Below, piece by piece: positions 10,498 through 23,097 of a DNA stretch of 64,000 nucleotides; within the stretch, counting starts at the first letter, position 1, and each line of letters opens with the position of its first letter. A program made the translations under genes and the position numbers. Below the pieces are notes generated by a model. The model searched no databases. It was not told the DNA's origin and saw nothing but the letters and a program-made list of their open reading frames with translations. This DNA comes from Ptiloglossa arizonensis (lineage: Eukaryota; Arthropoda; Insecta; Hymenoptera; Colletidae). The stretch covers positions 930,001 through 994,000 of the forward strand of contig NW_027478539.1 of assembly GCF_051014685.1 (NCBI RefSeq). Reading direction: 5' to 3'.

Positions 10498-13400
10498 AGT
10501 TTCTCAAGCGTTTCTTTCCTCCAAACTGCCATATCTCGCGAACGGATTGACTAATCCGCAAAATTTCTGTTGCATCTGACAGTAGAAACTCGCCCGATTA
10601 CAACGGCATGCGTACTTTCCCCCTAGGCCGTTCTAGTTATTCGTTTCGAGCATCAGAACTGCGAAAATTTTGAGTTTCTCAAGCGTTTCTTACCTCCAAA
10701 TTGCCATATCTCGCGAACGGATTGACCAGTCCGCAAAATTTCTGTTGCATCTGAAAGTAGAAACTCGCCCGATTACAACGGTATGCGTACTTTTCCCCTA
10801 GGCCGTTGTAGTTATTCGTTTCGAGCATGAGAACTGCGAAAATTTTGGGTTTCTCAAGCGTTGCTTATCTCCAAACTGCCATATCTCGCGAACGGATTGA
10901 CCAATCCGCAAAATTTCTGTTGCATCTGAAAGTAGAAACTCGCCCGATTACAACGGTATGCGTACTTTTCCCCTAGACCGTTCTGGTTATTCGTTTCGAG
11001 CATCAGAACTGTGAAAATTTTGAGTTTCTCAACCGTTTCTTACCTCCAAACTACCATATCTCGCGAACGGATTGACTAATCCGCAAAATTTCTGTTGCAT
11101 CTGAAAGTAGAAACTCGCCCGATTACAACGGTATGCGTACTTTTCCCCTAGACCGTTCTAGTTATGCTTGTCGAGCATCAGAACTGCGAAAATTTTGAGT
11201 TTCTCAACAGTTTCTTACCTCCAAACTACCATATCTCGCGAACGGATTGACCAATCCGCAAAATTTCTGTTGCATCTGAAAGTAGAAACTCGCCCGATTA
11301 CAACGGTATGCGTACTTTTCCCCTAGACCGTTCTAGTTATGCTTGTCGAGCATCAGAACTGCGAAAATTTTGAGTTTCTCAAGCGTTTCTTTCCTCCAAA
11401 CTGCCATATCTCGCGAACGGATTGACTAATCCGCAAAATTTCTGTTGCATCTGACAGTAGAAACTCGCCCGATTACAACGGCATGCGTACTTTTCCCCTA
11501 GGCCGTTCTAGTTATTCGTTTCGAGCATCAGAACTGCGAAAATGTTGAGTTTCTCAAGCGTTTCTTACCTACAAACTGCCATATCTCGCGAACGGATTGA
11601 CCAATCCGCAAAATTTCTGTTGCATCTGAAAGTAGAAACTCGCCGGATTACAACGGTATGCGTACTTTTCCCCTAGGCCGTTGTAGTTATACGTTTCGAG
11701 CATGAGAACTGCGAAAATTTTGGGTTTCCCAAGCGTTGCTTACCTCCAAACTGCCATATCTCGCGAACGGATTGACCAAACCGCAAAAGTTCTGTTGCAT
11801 CTGAAAGTAGAAACTCGCCCGATTACAACCGTATGCGTACTTTTCCCCTAGGCCGTTCTAGTTATTCGTTTCGAGCATCAGAACTGCGAAAATGTTGAGT
11901 TTCTCGAGCGTTTCTTACCTACAAACTGCCATATCTCGCGAACGGATTGACCAATCCGCAAAATTTCTGTTGCATCTGAAAGTAGAAACTCGCCCGATTA
12001 CAACGGTATGCGTTCTTTTCCCCTAGGCCGTTCTGGTTATTCGTTTCGAGCATCAGAACTGCGAAAATTTTGAGTTTCTCAAGCGTTTCTTACCTACAAA
12101 CTGCCATATCTCGCGAACGGATTGACCAATCCACAAAATTTCTGTTGCATCTGAAAGTAGAAACTCGCCCGATTACAACGGTATGCGTACTTTTCCCCTA
12201 GACCGTTCTAGTTATGCTTGTCGAGCATCAGAACTGCGAAAATTTTGAGTTTCTCAAGCGTTTCTTACCTCCAAATTGCCATATCTCGCGAACGGATTGA
12301 CCAGTCCGCAAAATTTCTGTTGCATCTGAAAGTAGAAACTCGCCCGATTACAACGGTATGCGTACTTTTCCCCTAGGCCGTTGTAGTTATTCGTTTCGAG
12401 CATGAGAACTGCGAAAATTTTGGGTTTCTCAAGCGTTGCTTACCTCCAAACGGCCATATCTCGCGAACGGATTGACCAATCCGCAAAATTTCTGTTGCAT
12501 CTGAAAGTAGAAACTCGCCCGATTACAACGGTATGCGTACTTTTCCCCTAGACCGTTCTAGTTATGCTTGTCGAGCATCAGAACTGCGAAAATTTTGAGT
12601 TTCTCAAGCGTTTCTTTCCTCCAAACTGCCATATCTCGCGAACGGATTGACTAATCCGCAAAATTTCTGTTGCATCTGACAGTAGAAACTCGCCCGATTA
12701 CAACGGCATGCGTACTTTTCCCCTAGGCCGTTCTAGTTATTCGTTTCGAGCATCAGAACTGCGAAAATGTTGAGTTTCTCAAGCGTTTCTTACCTACAAA
12801 CTGCCATATCTCGCGAACGGATTGACCAATCCGCAAAATTTCTGTTGCATCTGAAAGTAGAAACTCGCCGGATTACAACGGTATGCGTACTTTTCCCCTA
12901 GGCCGTTGTAGTTATACGTTTCGAGCATGAGAACTGCGAAAATTTTGGGTTTCCCAAGCGTTGCTTACCTCCAAACTGCCATATCTCGCGAACGGATTGA
13001 CCAAACCGCAAAAGTTCTGTTGCATCTGAAAGTAGAAACTAGCCCGATTACAACCGTATGCGTACTTTTCCCCTAGGCCGTTCTAGTTATTCGTTTCGAG
13101 CATCAGAACTGCGAAAATGTTGAGTTTCTCGAGCGTTTCTTACCTACAAACTGCCATATCTCGCGAACGGATTGACCAATCCGCAAAATTTCTGTTGCAT
13201 CTGAAAGTAGAAACTCGCCCGATTACAACGGTATGCGTTCTTTTCCCCTAGGCCGTTCTGGTTATTCGTTTCGAGCATCAGAACTGCGAAAATGTTGAGT
13301 TTCTCGAGCGTTTCTTACCTACAAACTGCCATATCTCGCGAACGGATTGACCAATCCGCAAAATTTCTGTTGCATCTGAAAGTAGAAACTCGCCCGATTA

Positions 13401-14522
13401 CAACGGTATGCGTTCTTTTCCCCTAGGCCGTTCTGGTTATTCGTTTCGAGCATCAGAACTGCGAAAATTTTGAGTTTCTCAAGCGTTTCTTACCTACAAA
13501 CTGCCATATCTCGCGAACGGATTGACCAATCCACAAAATTTCTGTTGCATCTGAAAGTAGAAACTCGCCCGATTACAACGGTATGCGTACTTTTCCCCTA
13601 GACCGTTCTAGTTATGCTTGTCGAGCATCAGAACTGCGAAAATTTTGAGTTTCTCAAGCGTTTCTTACCTCCAAATTGCCATATCTCGCGAACGGATTGA
13701 CCAGTCCGCAAAATTTCTGTTGCATCTGAAAGTAGAAACTCGCCCGATTACAACGGTATGCGTACTTTTCCCCTAGGCCGTTGTAGTTATTCGTTTCGAG
13801 CATGAGAACTGCGAAAATTTTGGGTTTCTCAAGCGTTGCTTACCTCCAAACGGCCATATCTCGCGAACGGATTGACCAATCCGCAAAATTTCTGTTGCAT
13901 CTGAAAGTAGAAACTCGCCCGATTACAACGGTATGCGTACTTTTCCCCTAGGCCGTTGTAGTTATACGTTTCGAGCATGAGAACTGCGAAAATTTTGGGT
14001 TTCCCAAGCGTTGCTTACCTCCAAACTGCCATATCTCGCGAACGGATTGACCAAACCGCAAAAGTTCTGTTGCATCTGAAAGTAGAAACCCGCCCGATTA
14101 CAACCGTATGCGTACTTTTCCCCTAGGCCGTTCTAGTTATTCGTTTCGAGCATCAGAACTGCGAAAATGTTGAGTTTCTCGAGCGTTTCTTACCTACAAA
14201 CTGCCATATCTCGCGAACGGATTGACCAATCCGCAAAATTTCTGTTGCATCTGAAAGTAGAAACTCGCCCGATTACAACGGTATGCGTTCTTTTCCCCTA
14301 GGCCGTTCTGGTTATTCGTTTCGAGCATCAGAACTGCGAAAATTTTGAGTTTCTCAAGCGTTTCTTACCTACAAACTGCCATATCTCGCGAACGGAGTGA
14401 CCAATCCACAAAATTTCTGTTGCATCTGAAAGTAGAAACTCGCCCGATTACAACGGTATGCGTACTTTTCCCCTAGACCGTTCTAGTTATGCTTGTCGAG
14501 CATCAGAACTGCGAAAATTTTG
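10498..14522 (+). repeat. 23-monomer segmental duplication, right copy
   Basis: Right partner of 1-4025, in the same orientation and monomer order. Private changes here include gactaatcc in the D monomer at 11023, actagccc in the F monomer at 12948, aacccgccc in that at 13998 and cggagtg in the H monomer at 14348. Identity is therefore roughly 99.7% by eye. Such high identity over 4 kb, with nested HORs lying between the copies, indicates recent copying of a multi-HOR block rather than old independent divergence. Confidence 0.85.
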
Positions 14523-15222
14523 AGTTTCTCAAGCGTTTCTTACCTCCAAATTGCCATATCTCGCGAACGGATTGACCAGTCCGCAAAATTTCTGTTGCAT
14601 CTGAAAGTAGAAACTCGCCCGATTACAACGGTATGCGTACTTTTCCCCTAGGCCGTTGTAGTTATTCGTTTCGAGCATGAGAACTGCGAAAATTTTGGGT
14701 TTCTCAAGCGTTGCTTACCTCCAAACGGCCATATCTCGCGAACGGATTGACCAATCCGCAAAATTCCTGTTGCATCTGAAAGTAGAAACTCGCCCGATTA
14801 CAACGGTATGCGTACTTATCCCCTAGGCCGTTCTGGTTATTCGTTTCGAGCATCAGAACTGTGAAAATTTTGAGTTTCTCAACCGTTTCTTACCTCCAAA
14901 CTACCATATCTCGCGAACGGATTGACCAATCCGCAAAATTTCTGTTGCATCTGAAAGTAGAAACTCGCCCGATTACAACGGTATGCGTACTTTTCCCCTA
15001 GTCCGTTCTAGTTATTCGTTTCGAGCATCAGAACTGCGAAAATTTTGAGTTTCTCAAGCGTTTCTTACCTCCAAACTGCCATATCTCGCGAACGGATTGA
15101 CCAATCCGCAAAATTTCTGTTGCATCTGAAAGTAGAAACTCGCCCGATTACAACGGTATGCGTACTTTTCCCCTAGGCCGTTCTAGTTATTCGTTTCGAG
15201 CATCAGAACTGCAAAAATGTTG

Positions 15223-17322
15223 AGTTTCTCAAGCGTTTCTTACCTACAAACTGCCATATCTCGCGAACGGATTGACCAATCCGCAAAATTTCTGTTGCAT
15301 CTGAAAGTAGAAAGTCGCCCGATTACAACGGTATGCGTACTTTTCCCCTAGACCGTTCTAGTTATGCTTGTCGAGCATCAGAACTGCGAAAATTTTGAGT
15401 TTCTCAAGCGTTTCTTTCCTCCAAACTGCCATATCTCGCGAACGGATTGACTAATCCGAAAAATTTCTGTTGCATCTGACAGTAGAAACTCGCCCGATTA
15501 CAACGGTATGCGTACTTTTCTCCTAGGCCGTTCTAGTTATTCGTTTCGAGCATCAGAACTGCGAAAATTTTGAGTTTCTCAAGCGTTTCTTACCTCCAAA
15601 CTGCCATATCTCGCGACCGGATTGACCAATCCACAAAATTTCTGTTGCGTCTGAAAGTAGAAACTCGCCCGATTACAACGGTATGCGTACTTTTCCCCTA
15701 GGCCGTTGTAGTTATACGTTTCGAGCATGAGAACTGCGAAAATTTTGGGTTTCCCAAGCGTTGCTTACCTCCAAACTGCCATATCTCGCGAACGGATTGA
15801 CCAATCCGCAAAATTTCTGTTTCATCTGAAAGTAGAAACTCGCCCGAGTACAACGGTATGCGTACTTTTCCCCCAGGCCGTTCTGGTTATTCGTTTCGAG
15901 CATCAGAACTGTGAAAATTTTGAGTTTCTCAACCGTTTCTTACCTCCAAACTGCCATATCTCGCGAACGGATTGACCAATCCTCAAAATTTCTGTTGCAT
16001 CTGAAAGTAGAAACTCGCCCGATTACAACGGTATGCGTACTTTTCCCCTAGTCCGTTCTAGTTATTCGTTTCGAGCATCAGAACTGCGAAAATTTTCAGT
16101 TTCTCAAGCGTTTCTTACCTCCAAACTGCCATATCTCGCGAACGGATTGACCAGTCCGCAAAATTTCCGTTCCATCTGAAAGTAGAAACTCGCCCGATTA
16201 CAACGGTATGCGTACTTTTCCCCTAGGCCGTTGTAGTTATTCGTTTCGAGCATGAGAACTGCGAAAATTTTGGGTTTCTCAAGCGTTGCTTACCTCCAAA
16301 CGGCCATATCTCGCGAACGGATTGACCAATCCGCAAAATTTCTGTTGCATCAGAAAGTAGAAACTCGCCCGATTACAACGGTATGCGTACTTATCCCCTA
16401 GGCCGTTCTGGTTATTCGTTTCGAGCATCAGAACTGTGAAAATTTTGAGTTTCTCAACCGTTTCTTACCTCCAAACTACCATATCTCGCGAACGGATTGA
16501 CCAATCCGCAAAATTTCTGTTGCATCTGTAAGTAGAAACTCGCCCGATTACAACGGTATGCGTACTTTTCCCCTAGTCCGTTCTAGTTATTCGTTTCGAG
16601 CATCAGAACTGCGAAAATTTTGAGTTTCTCAAGCGTTGCTTACCTACAAACTGCCATATCTCGCGAACGGATTGACCAATCCGCAAAATTTCTGTTTCAT
16701 CTGAAAGTAGAAACTCGCCCGAGTACAACGGTATGCGTACTTATCCCCTAGGCCGTTCTGGTTATTCGTTTCGAGCATCAGAACTGTGAAAATTTTGAGT
16801 TTCTCAACCGTTTCTTACATCCAAACTACCATATCTCGCGAACGGATTGACCAATCCGCAAAATTTCTGTTGCATCTGAAAGTAGAAACTCGCCCGATTA
16901 CAACGGTATGCGTACTTTTCCCCTAGACCGTTCTAGTTATGCTTGTCGAGCATCAGAACTGCGAAAATTTTGAGTTTCTCAAGCGTTTCTTACCTCCAAA
17001 TTGCCATATCTCGCGAACGGATTGACCAGTCCGCAAAATTTCTGTTGCATCTGAAAGTAGAAACTCGCCCGATTACAACGGTATGCGTACTTTTCCCCTA
17101 GGCCGTTGTAGTTATTCGTTTCGAGCATGAGAACTGCGAAAATTTTGGGTTTCTCAAGCGTTGCTTACCTCCAAACGGCCATATCTCGCGAACGGATTGA
17201 CCAGTCCGCAAAATTTCTGTTGCATCTGAAAGTAGAAACTCGCCCGATTACAACGGTATGCGTACTTTTCCCCTAGGCCGTTCTAGTTATTCGTTTCGAG
17301 CATCAGAACTGCAAAAATGTTG
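15223..17322 (+). repeat. 12-monomer HOR (2,100 bp), copy 1
   Basis: Order L-T4-N-O-P-B-I-D-O'-D-B-I/K. The first eleven monomers match 17323-19247 at exactly 2,100 bases, with very few changes: ccgaaaaat at about 15457 versus ccgcaaaat, and ttccgttccatctg at about 16166 versus the ordinary ttctgttgcatctg. Shared rare markers such as cccccagg near 15870 and 17970, catcagaaag near 16350 and 18450, and catctgtaag near 16525 and 18625 exclude chance similarity. The twelfth monomer (17148) is a chimera of an I head (aaacggcc) and a K tail (gcaaaaatgttg). Confidence 0.87.
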
Positions 17323-19422
17323 AGTTTCTCAAGCGTTTCTTACCTACAAACTGCCATATCTCGCGAACGGATTGACCAATCCGCAAAATTTCTGTTGCAT
17401 CTGAAAGTAGAAAGTCGCCCGATTACAACGGTATGCGTACTTTTCCCCTAGACCGTTCTAGTTATGCTTGTCGAGCATCAGAACTGCGAAAATTTTGAGT
17501 TTCTCAAGCGTTTCTTTCCTCCAAACTGCCATATCTCGCGAACGGATTGACTAATCCGCAAAATTTCTGTTGCATCTGACAGTAGAAACTCGCCCGATTA
17601 CAACGGTATGCGTACTTTTCTCCTAGGCCGTTCTAGTTATTCGTTTCGAGCATCAGAACTGCGAAAATTTTGAGTTTCTCAAGCGTTTCTTACCTCCAAA
17701 CTGCCATATCTCGCGACCGGATTGACCAATCCACAAAATTTCTGTTGCGTCTGAAAGTAGAAACTCGCCCGATTACAACGGTATGCGTACTTTTCCCCTA
17801 GGCCGTTGTAGTTATACGTTTCGAGCATGAGAACTGCGAAAATTTTGGGTTTCCCAAGCGTTGCTTACCTCCAAACTGCCATATCTCGCGAACGGATTGA
17901 CCAATCCGCAAAATTTCTGTTTCATCTGAAAGTAGAAACTCGCCCGAGTACAACGGTATGCGTACTTTTCCCCCAGGCCGTTCTGGTTATTCGTTTCGAG
18001 CATCAGAACTGTGAAAATTTTGAGTTTCTCAACCGTTTCTTACCTCCAAACTGCCATATCTCGCGAACGGATTGACCAATCCTCAAAATTTCTGTTGCAT
18101 CTGAAAGTAGAAACTCGCCCGATTACAACGGTATGCGTACTTTTCCCCTAGTCCGTTCTAGTTATTCGTTTCGAGCATCAGAACTGCGAAAATTTTCAGT
18201 TTCTCAAGCGTTTCTTACCTCCAAACTGCCATATCTCGCGAACGGATTGACCAGTCCGCAAAATTTCTGTTGCATCTGAAAGTAGAAACTCGCCCGATTA
18301 CAACGGTATGCGTACTTTTCCCCTAGGCCGTTGTAGTTATTCGTTTCGAGCATGAGAACTGCGAAAATTTTGGGTTTCTCAAGCGTTGCTTACCTCCAAA
18401 CGGCCATATCTCGCGAACGGATTGACCAATCCGCAAAATTTCTGTTGCATCAGAAAGTAGAAACTCGCCCGATTACAACGGTATGCGTACTTATCCCCTA
18501 GGCCGTCCTGGTTATTCGTTTCGAGCATCAGAACTGTGAAAATTTTGAGTTTCTCAACCGTTTCTTACCTCCAAACTACCATATCTCGCGAACGGATTGA
18601 CCAATCCGCAAAATTTCTGTTGCATCTGTAAGTAGAAACTCGCCCGATTACAACGGTATGCGTACTTTTCCCCTAGTCCGTTCTAGTTATTCGTTTCGAG
18701 CATCAGAACTGCGAAAATTTTGAGTTTCTCAAGCGTTGCTTACCTACAAACTGCCATATCTCGCGAACGGATTGACCAATCCGCAAAATTTCTGTTTCAT
18801 CTGAAAGTAGAAACTCGCCCGAGTACAACGGTATGCGTACTTATCCCCTAGGCCGTTCTGGTTATTCGTTTCGAGCATCAGAACTGTGAAAATTTTGAGT
18901 TTCTCAACCGTTTCTTACATCCAAACTACCATATCTCGCGAACGGATTGACCAATCCGCAAAATTTCTGTTGCATCTGAAAGTAGAAACTCGCCCGATTA
19001 CAACGGTATGCGTACTTTTCCCCTAGACCGTTCTAGTTATGCTTGTCGAGCATCAGAACTGCGAAAATTTTGAGTTTCTCAAGCGTTTCTTACCTCCAAA
19101 TTGCCATATCTCGCGAACGGATTGACCAGTCCGCAAAATTTCTGTTGCATCTGAAAGTAGAAACTCGCCCGATTACAACGGTATGCGTACTTTTCCCCTA
19201 GGCCGTTGTAGTTATTCGTTTCGAGCATGAGAACTGCGAAAATTTTGGGTTTCTCAAGCGTTGCTTACCTCCAAACGGCCATATCTCGCGAACGGATTGA
19301 CCAATCCGCAAAATTTCTGTTGCATCTGAAAGTAGAAACTCGCCCGATTACAACGGTATGCGTACTTATCCCCTAGGCCGTTCTGGTTATTCGTTTCGAG
19401 CATCAGAACTGTGAAAGTTTTG
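17323..19422 (+). repeat. 12-monomer HOR (2,100 bp), copy 2
   Basis: Direct tandem partner of 15223-17322. Its twelfth monomer (19248) differs, having an I head with a tacttatcccc tail, so the copies diverge there. A private change is ccgtcctgg near 18510. A third, rearranged run begins at 19598 (K-L-T4) and then passes through a fused N/O monomer at 20123, which has the cgcgaccgg head and the cgcccgagta tail. Confidence 0.87.
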
Positions 19423-20822
19423 AGTTTCTCAACCGTTTCTTACCTCCAAACTACCATATCTCGCGAACGGATTGACCAATCCGCAAAATTTCTGTTGCAT
19501 CTGAAAGTAGAAACTCGCCCGATTACAACGGTATGCGTACTTTTCCCCTAGTCCGTTCTAGTTATTCGTTTCGAGCATCAGAACTGCGAAAATTTTGAGT
19601 TTCTCAAGCGTTTCTTACCTCCAAACTGCCATATCTCGCGAACGGATTGACCAATCCGCAAAATTTCTGTTGCATCTGAAAGTAGAAACTCGCCCGATTA
19701 CAACGGTATGCGTACTTTTCCCCTAGGCCGTTCTAGTTATTCGTTTCGAGCATCAGAACTGCAAAAATGTTGAGTTTCTCAAGCGTTTCTTACCTACAAA
19801 CTGCCATATCTCGCGAACGGATTGACCAATCCGCAAAATTTCTGTTGCATCTGAAAGTAGAAAGTCGCCCGATTACAACGGTATGCGTACTTTTCCCCTA
19901 GACCGTTCTAGTTATGCTTGTCGAGCATCAGAACTGCGAAAATTTTGAGTTTCTCAAGCGTTTCTTTCCTCCAAACTGCCATATCTCGCGAACGGATTGA
20001 CTAATCCGCAAAATTTCTGTTGCATCTGACAGTAGAAACTCGCCCGATTACAACGGTATGCGTACTTTTCTCCTAGGCCGTTCTAGTTTTTCGTTTCGAG
20101 CATCAGAACTGCGAAAATTTTGAGTTTCTCAAGCGTTTCTTACCTCCAAACTGCCATATCTCGCGACCGGATTGACCAATCCACAAAATTTCTGTTGCAT
20201 CTGAAAGTAGAAACTCGCCCGAGTACAACGGTATGCGTACTTTTCCCCTAGGCCGTTCTGGTTATTCGTTTCGAGCATCAGAACTGTGAAAATTTTGAGT
20301 TTCTCAACCGTTTCTTACCTCCAAACTGCCATATCTCGCGAACGGATTGACCAATCCTCAAAATTTCTGTTGCATCTGAAAGTAGAAACTCGCCCGATTA
20401 CAACGGTATGCGTACTTTTCCCCTAGTCCGTTCTAGTTATTCGTTTCGAGCATCAGAACTGCGAAAATTTTGAGTTTCTCAAGCGTTTCTTACCTCCAAA
20501 CTGCCATATCTCGCGAACGGATTGACCAGTCCGCAAAATTTCTGTTGCATCTGAAAGTAGAAACTCGCCCGATTACAACGCTATGCGTACTTTTCCCCTA
20601 GTCCGTTCTAGTTATTCGTTTCGAGCATCAGAACTGCGAAAATTTTGAGTTTCTCAAGCGTTTCTTACCTCCAAACTGCCATATCTCGCGAACGGATTGA
20701 CCAATCCGCAAAATTTCTGTTGCATCTGAAAGTAGAAACTCGCCCGATTACAACGGTATGCGTACTTTTCCCCTAGGCCGTTCTAGTTATTCGTTTCGAG
20801 CATCAGAACTGCAAAAATGTTG

Positions 20823-22222
20823 AGTTTCTCAAGCGTTTCTTACCTACAAACTGCCATATCTCGCGAACGGATTGACCAATCCGCAAAATTTCTGTTGCAT
20901 CTGAAAGTAGAAAGTCGCCCGATTACAACGGTATGCGTACTTTTCCCCTAGACCGTTCTAGTTATGCTTGACGAGCATCAGAACTGCGAAAATTTTGAGT
21001 TTCTCAAGCGTTTCTTTCCTCCAAACTGCCATATCTCGCGAACGGATTGACTAATCCGCAAAATTTCTGTTGCATCTGACAGTAGAAACTCGCCCGATTA
21101 CAACGGTATGCGTACTTTTCTCCTAGGCCGTTCTAGTTATTCGTTTCGAGCATCAGAACTGCGAAAATTTTGAGTTTCTCAAGCGTTTCTTACCTCCAAA
21201 CTGCCATATCTCGCGACCGGATTGACCAATCCACAAAATTTCTGTTGCATCTGAAAGTAGAAACTCGCCCGATTACAACGGTATGCGTACTTTTCCCCTA
21301 GGCCGTTGTAGTTATACGTTTCGAGCATGAGAACTGCGAAAATGTTGGGTTTCCCAAGCGTTGCTTACCTCCAAACTGCCATATCTCGCGAACGGATTGA
21401 CCAATCCGCAAAATTTCTGTTTCATCTGAAAGTAGAAACTCGCCCCAGTACAACGGTATGCGTACTTTTCCCCTAGGCCGTTCTGGTTATTCGTTTCGAG
21501 CATCAGAACTGTGAAAATTTTGAGTTTCTCAACCGTTTCTTACCTCCAAACTGCCATATCTCGCGAACGGATTGACCAATCCTCAAAATTTCTGTTGCAT
21601 CTGAAAGTAGAAACTCGCCCGATTACAACGGTATGCGTACTTTTCCCCTAGTCCGTTCTAGTTATTCGTTTCGAGCATCAGAACTGCGAAAATTTTGAGT
21701 TTCTCAAGCGTTTCTTACCTCCAAACTGCCATATCTCGCGAACGGATTGACCAATCCGCAAAATTTCTGTTGCATCTGAAAGTAGAAACTCGCCCGATTA
21801 CAACGGTATGCGTACTTTTCCCCTAGACCGTTCTAGTTATGCTTGACGAGCATCAGAACTGCGAAAATTTTGAGTTTCTCAAGCGTTTCTTTCCTCCAAA
21901 CTGCCATATCTCGCGAACGGATTGACTAATCCGCAAAATTTCTGTTGCATCTGACAGTAGAAACTCGCCCGATTACAACGGTATGCGTACTTTTCTCCTA
22001 GGCCGTTCTAGTTATTCGTTTCGAGCATCAGAACTGCGAAAATTTTGAGTTTCTCAAGCGTTTCTTACCTCCAAACTGCCATATCTCGCGAACGGATTGA
22101 CCAATCCGCAAAATTTCTGTTGCATCTGAAAGTAGAAACTCGCCCGATTACAACGGTATGCGTACTTTTCCCCTAGGCCGTTGTAGTTATTCGTTTCGAG
22201 CATCAGAACTGCAAAAATGTTG
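20823..22222 (+). repeat. 8-monomer HOR (1,400 bp), copy 1
   Basis: Order L-T4-N-O-P-Q'-T4-K. It matches the following stretch from 22223 at 1,400 bases. Shared markers are gcttgacgag (near 20968, 21843 and 22368; elsewhere gcttgtcgag), gaaaatgttggg at the N/O junction, and gccccagta in the O monomers at 21348 and 22748. Confidence 0.85.
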
Positions 22223-23097
22223 AGTTTCTCAAGCGTTTCTTACCTACAAACTGCCATATCTCGCGAACGGATTGACCAATCCGCAAAATTTCTGTTGCAT
22301 CTGAAAGTAGAAAGTCGCCCGATTACAACGGTATGCGTACTTTTCCCCTAGACCGTTCTAGTTATGCTTGACGAGCATCAGAACTGCGAAAATTTTGAGT
22401 TTCTCAAGCGTTTCTTTCCTCCAAACTGCCATATCTCGCGAACGGATTGACTAATCCGCAAAATTTCTGTTGCATCTGACAGTAGAAACTCGCCCGATTA
22501 CAACGGTATGCGTACTTTTCTCCTAGGCCGTTCTAGTTATTCGTTTCGAGCATCAGAACTGCGAAAATTTTGAGTTTCTCAAGCGTTTCTTACCTCCAAA
22601 CTGCCATATCTCGCGACCGGATTGACCAATCCACAAAATTTCTGTTGCATCTGAAAGTAGAAACTCGCCCGATTACAACGGTATGCGTACTTTTCCCCTA
22701 GGCCGTTGTAGTTATACGTTTCGAGCATGAGAACTGCGAAAATGTTGGGTTTCCCAAGCGTTGCTTACCTCCAAACTGCCATATCTCGCGAACGGATTGA
22801 CCAATCCGCAAAATTTCTGTTTCATCTGAAAGTAGAAACTCGCCCCAGTACAACGGTATGCGTACTTTTCCCCTAGGCCGTTCTGGTTATTCGTTTCGAG
22901 CATCAGAACTGTGAAAATTTTGAGTTTCTCAACCGTTTCTTACCTCCAAACTGCCATATCTCGCGAACGGATTGACCAATCCTCAAAATTTCTGTTGCAT
23001 CTGAAAGTAGAAACTCGCCCGATTACAACGGTATGCGTACGTTTCCCCTAGTCCGTTCTAGTTATTCGTTTCGAGCATCAGAACTGCGAAAATTTTG
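22223..23097 (+). repeat. 8-monomer HOR, partial copy 2 (5 monomers)
   Basis: L-T4-N-O-P repeats the first five positions of 20823-22222 and then stops: the next monomer (23098) ends in gttgtag-ttatacg-catgag and leads into another O-P pair (23273, 23448). Private change: gtacgtttcccc near 23041. This looks like an exchange that resumed out of register by three monomers, because the O-P pairs at 22748 and 23273 are 525 bases apart. Confidence 0.82.

Larger units (their letters stand above)
1..14697 (+). repeat. Domain A: subarray of T/B/E/F/G/H/I monomer types
   Basis: Monomer types recur in a common order T2-E-F-G-H-B-I, a 7-monomer theme. T2 has tttcctcc and ends gaaaatgttg. E has ttacctac with gccggatt and gttgtag-ttatacg. 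F has tttccc, gaccaaaccgcaaaag and caaccgtatg. G has ctcgag and gcgttctttt. H has aatccacaaaa. B has aaattgcc and cagtcc. I has aaacggcc. The order is clean at 876-2100 and 11373-12597, with expanded or shortened versions elsewhere (G doubled at 2626/2801 and 13123/13298). XhoI-type CTCGAG in G and the caaccg variant in F are almost confined to this domain, with reappearances near 42.5-46 kb and 60.5-60.9 kb. Confidence 0.85.
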
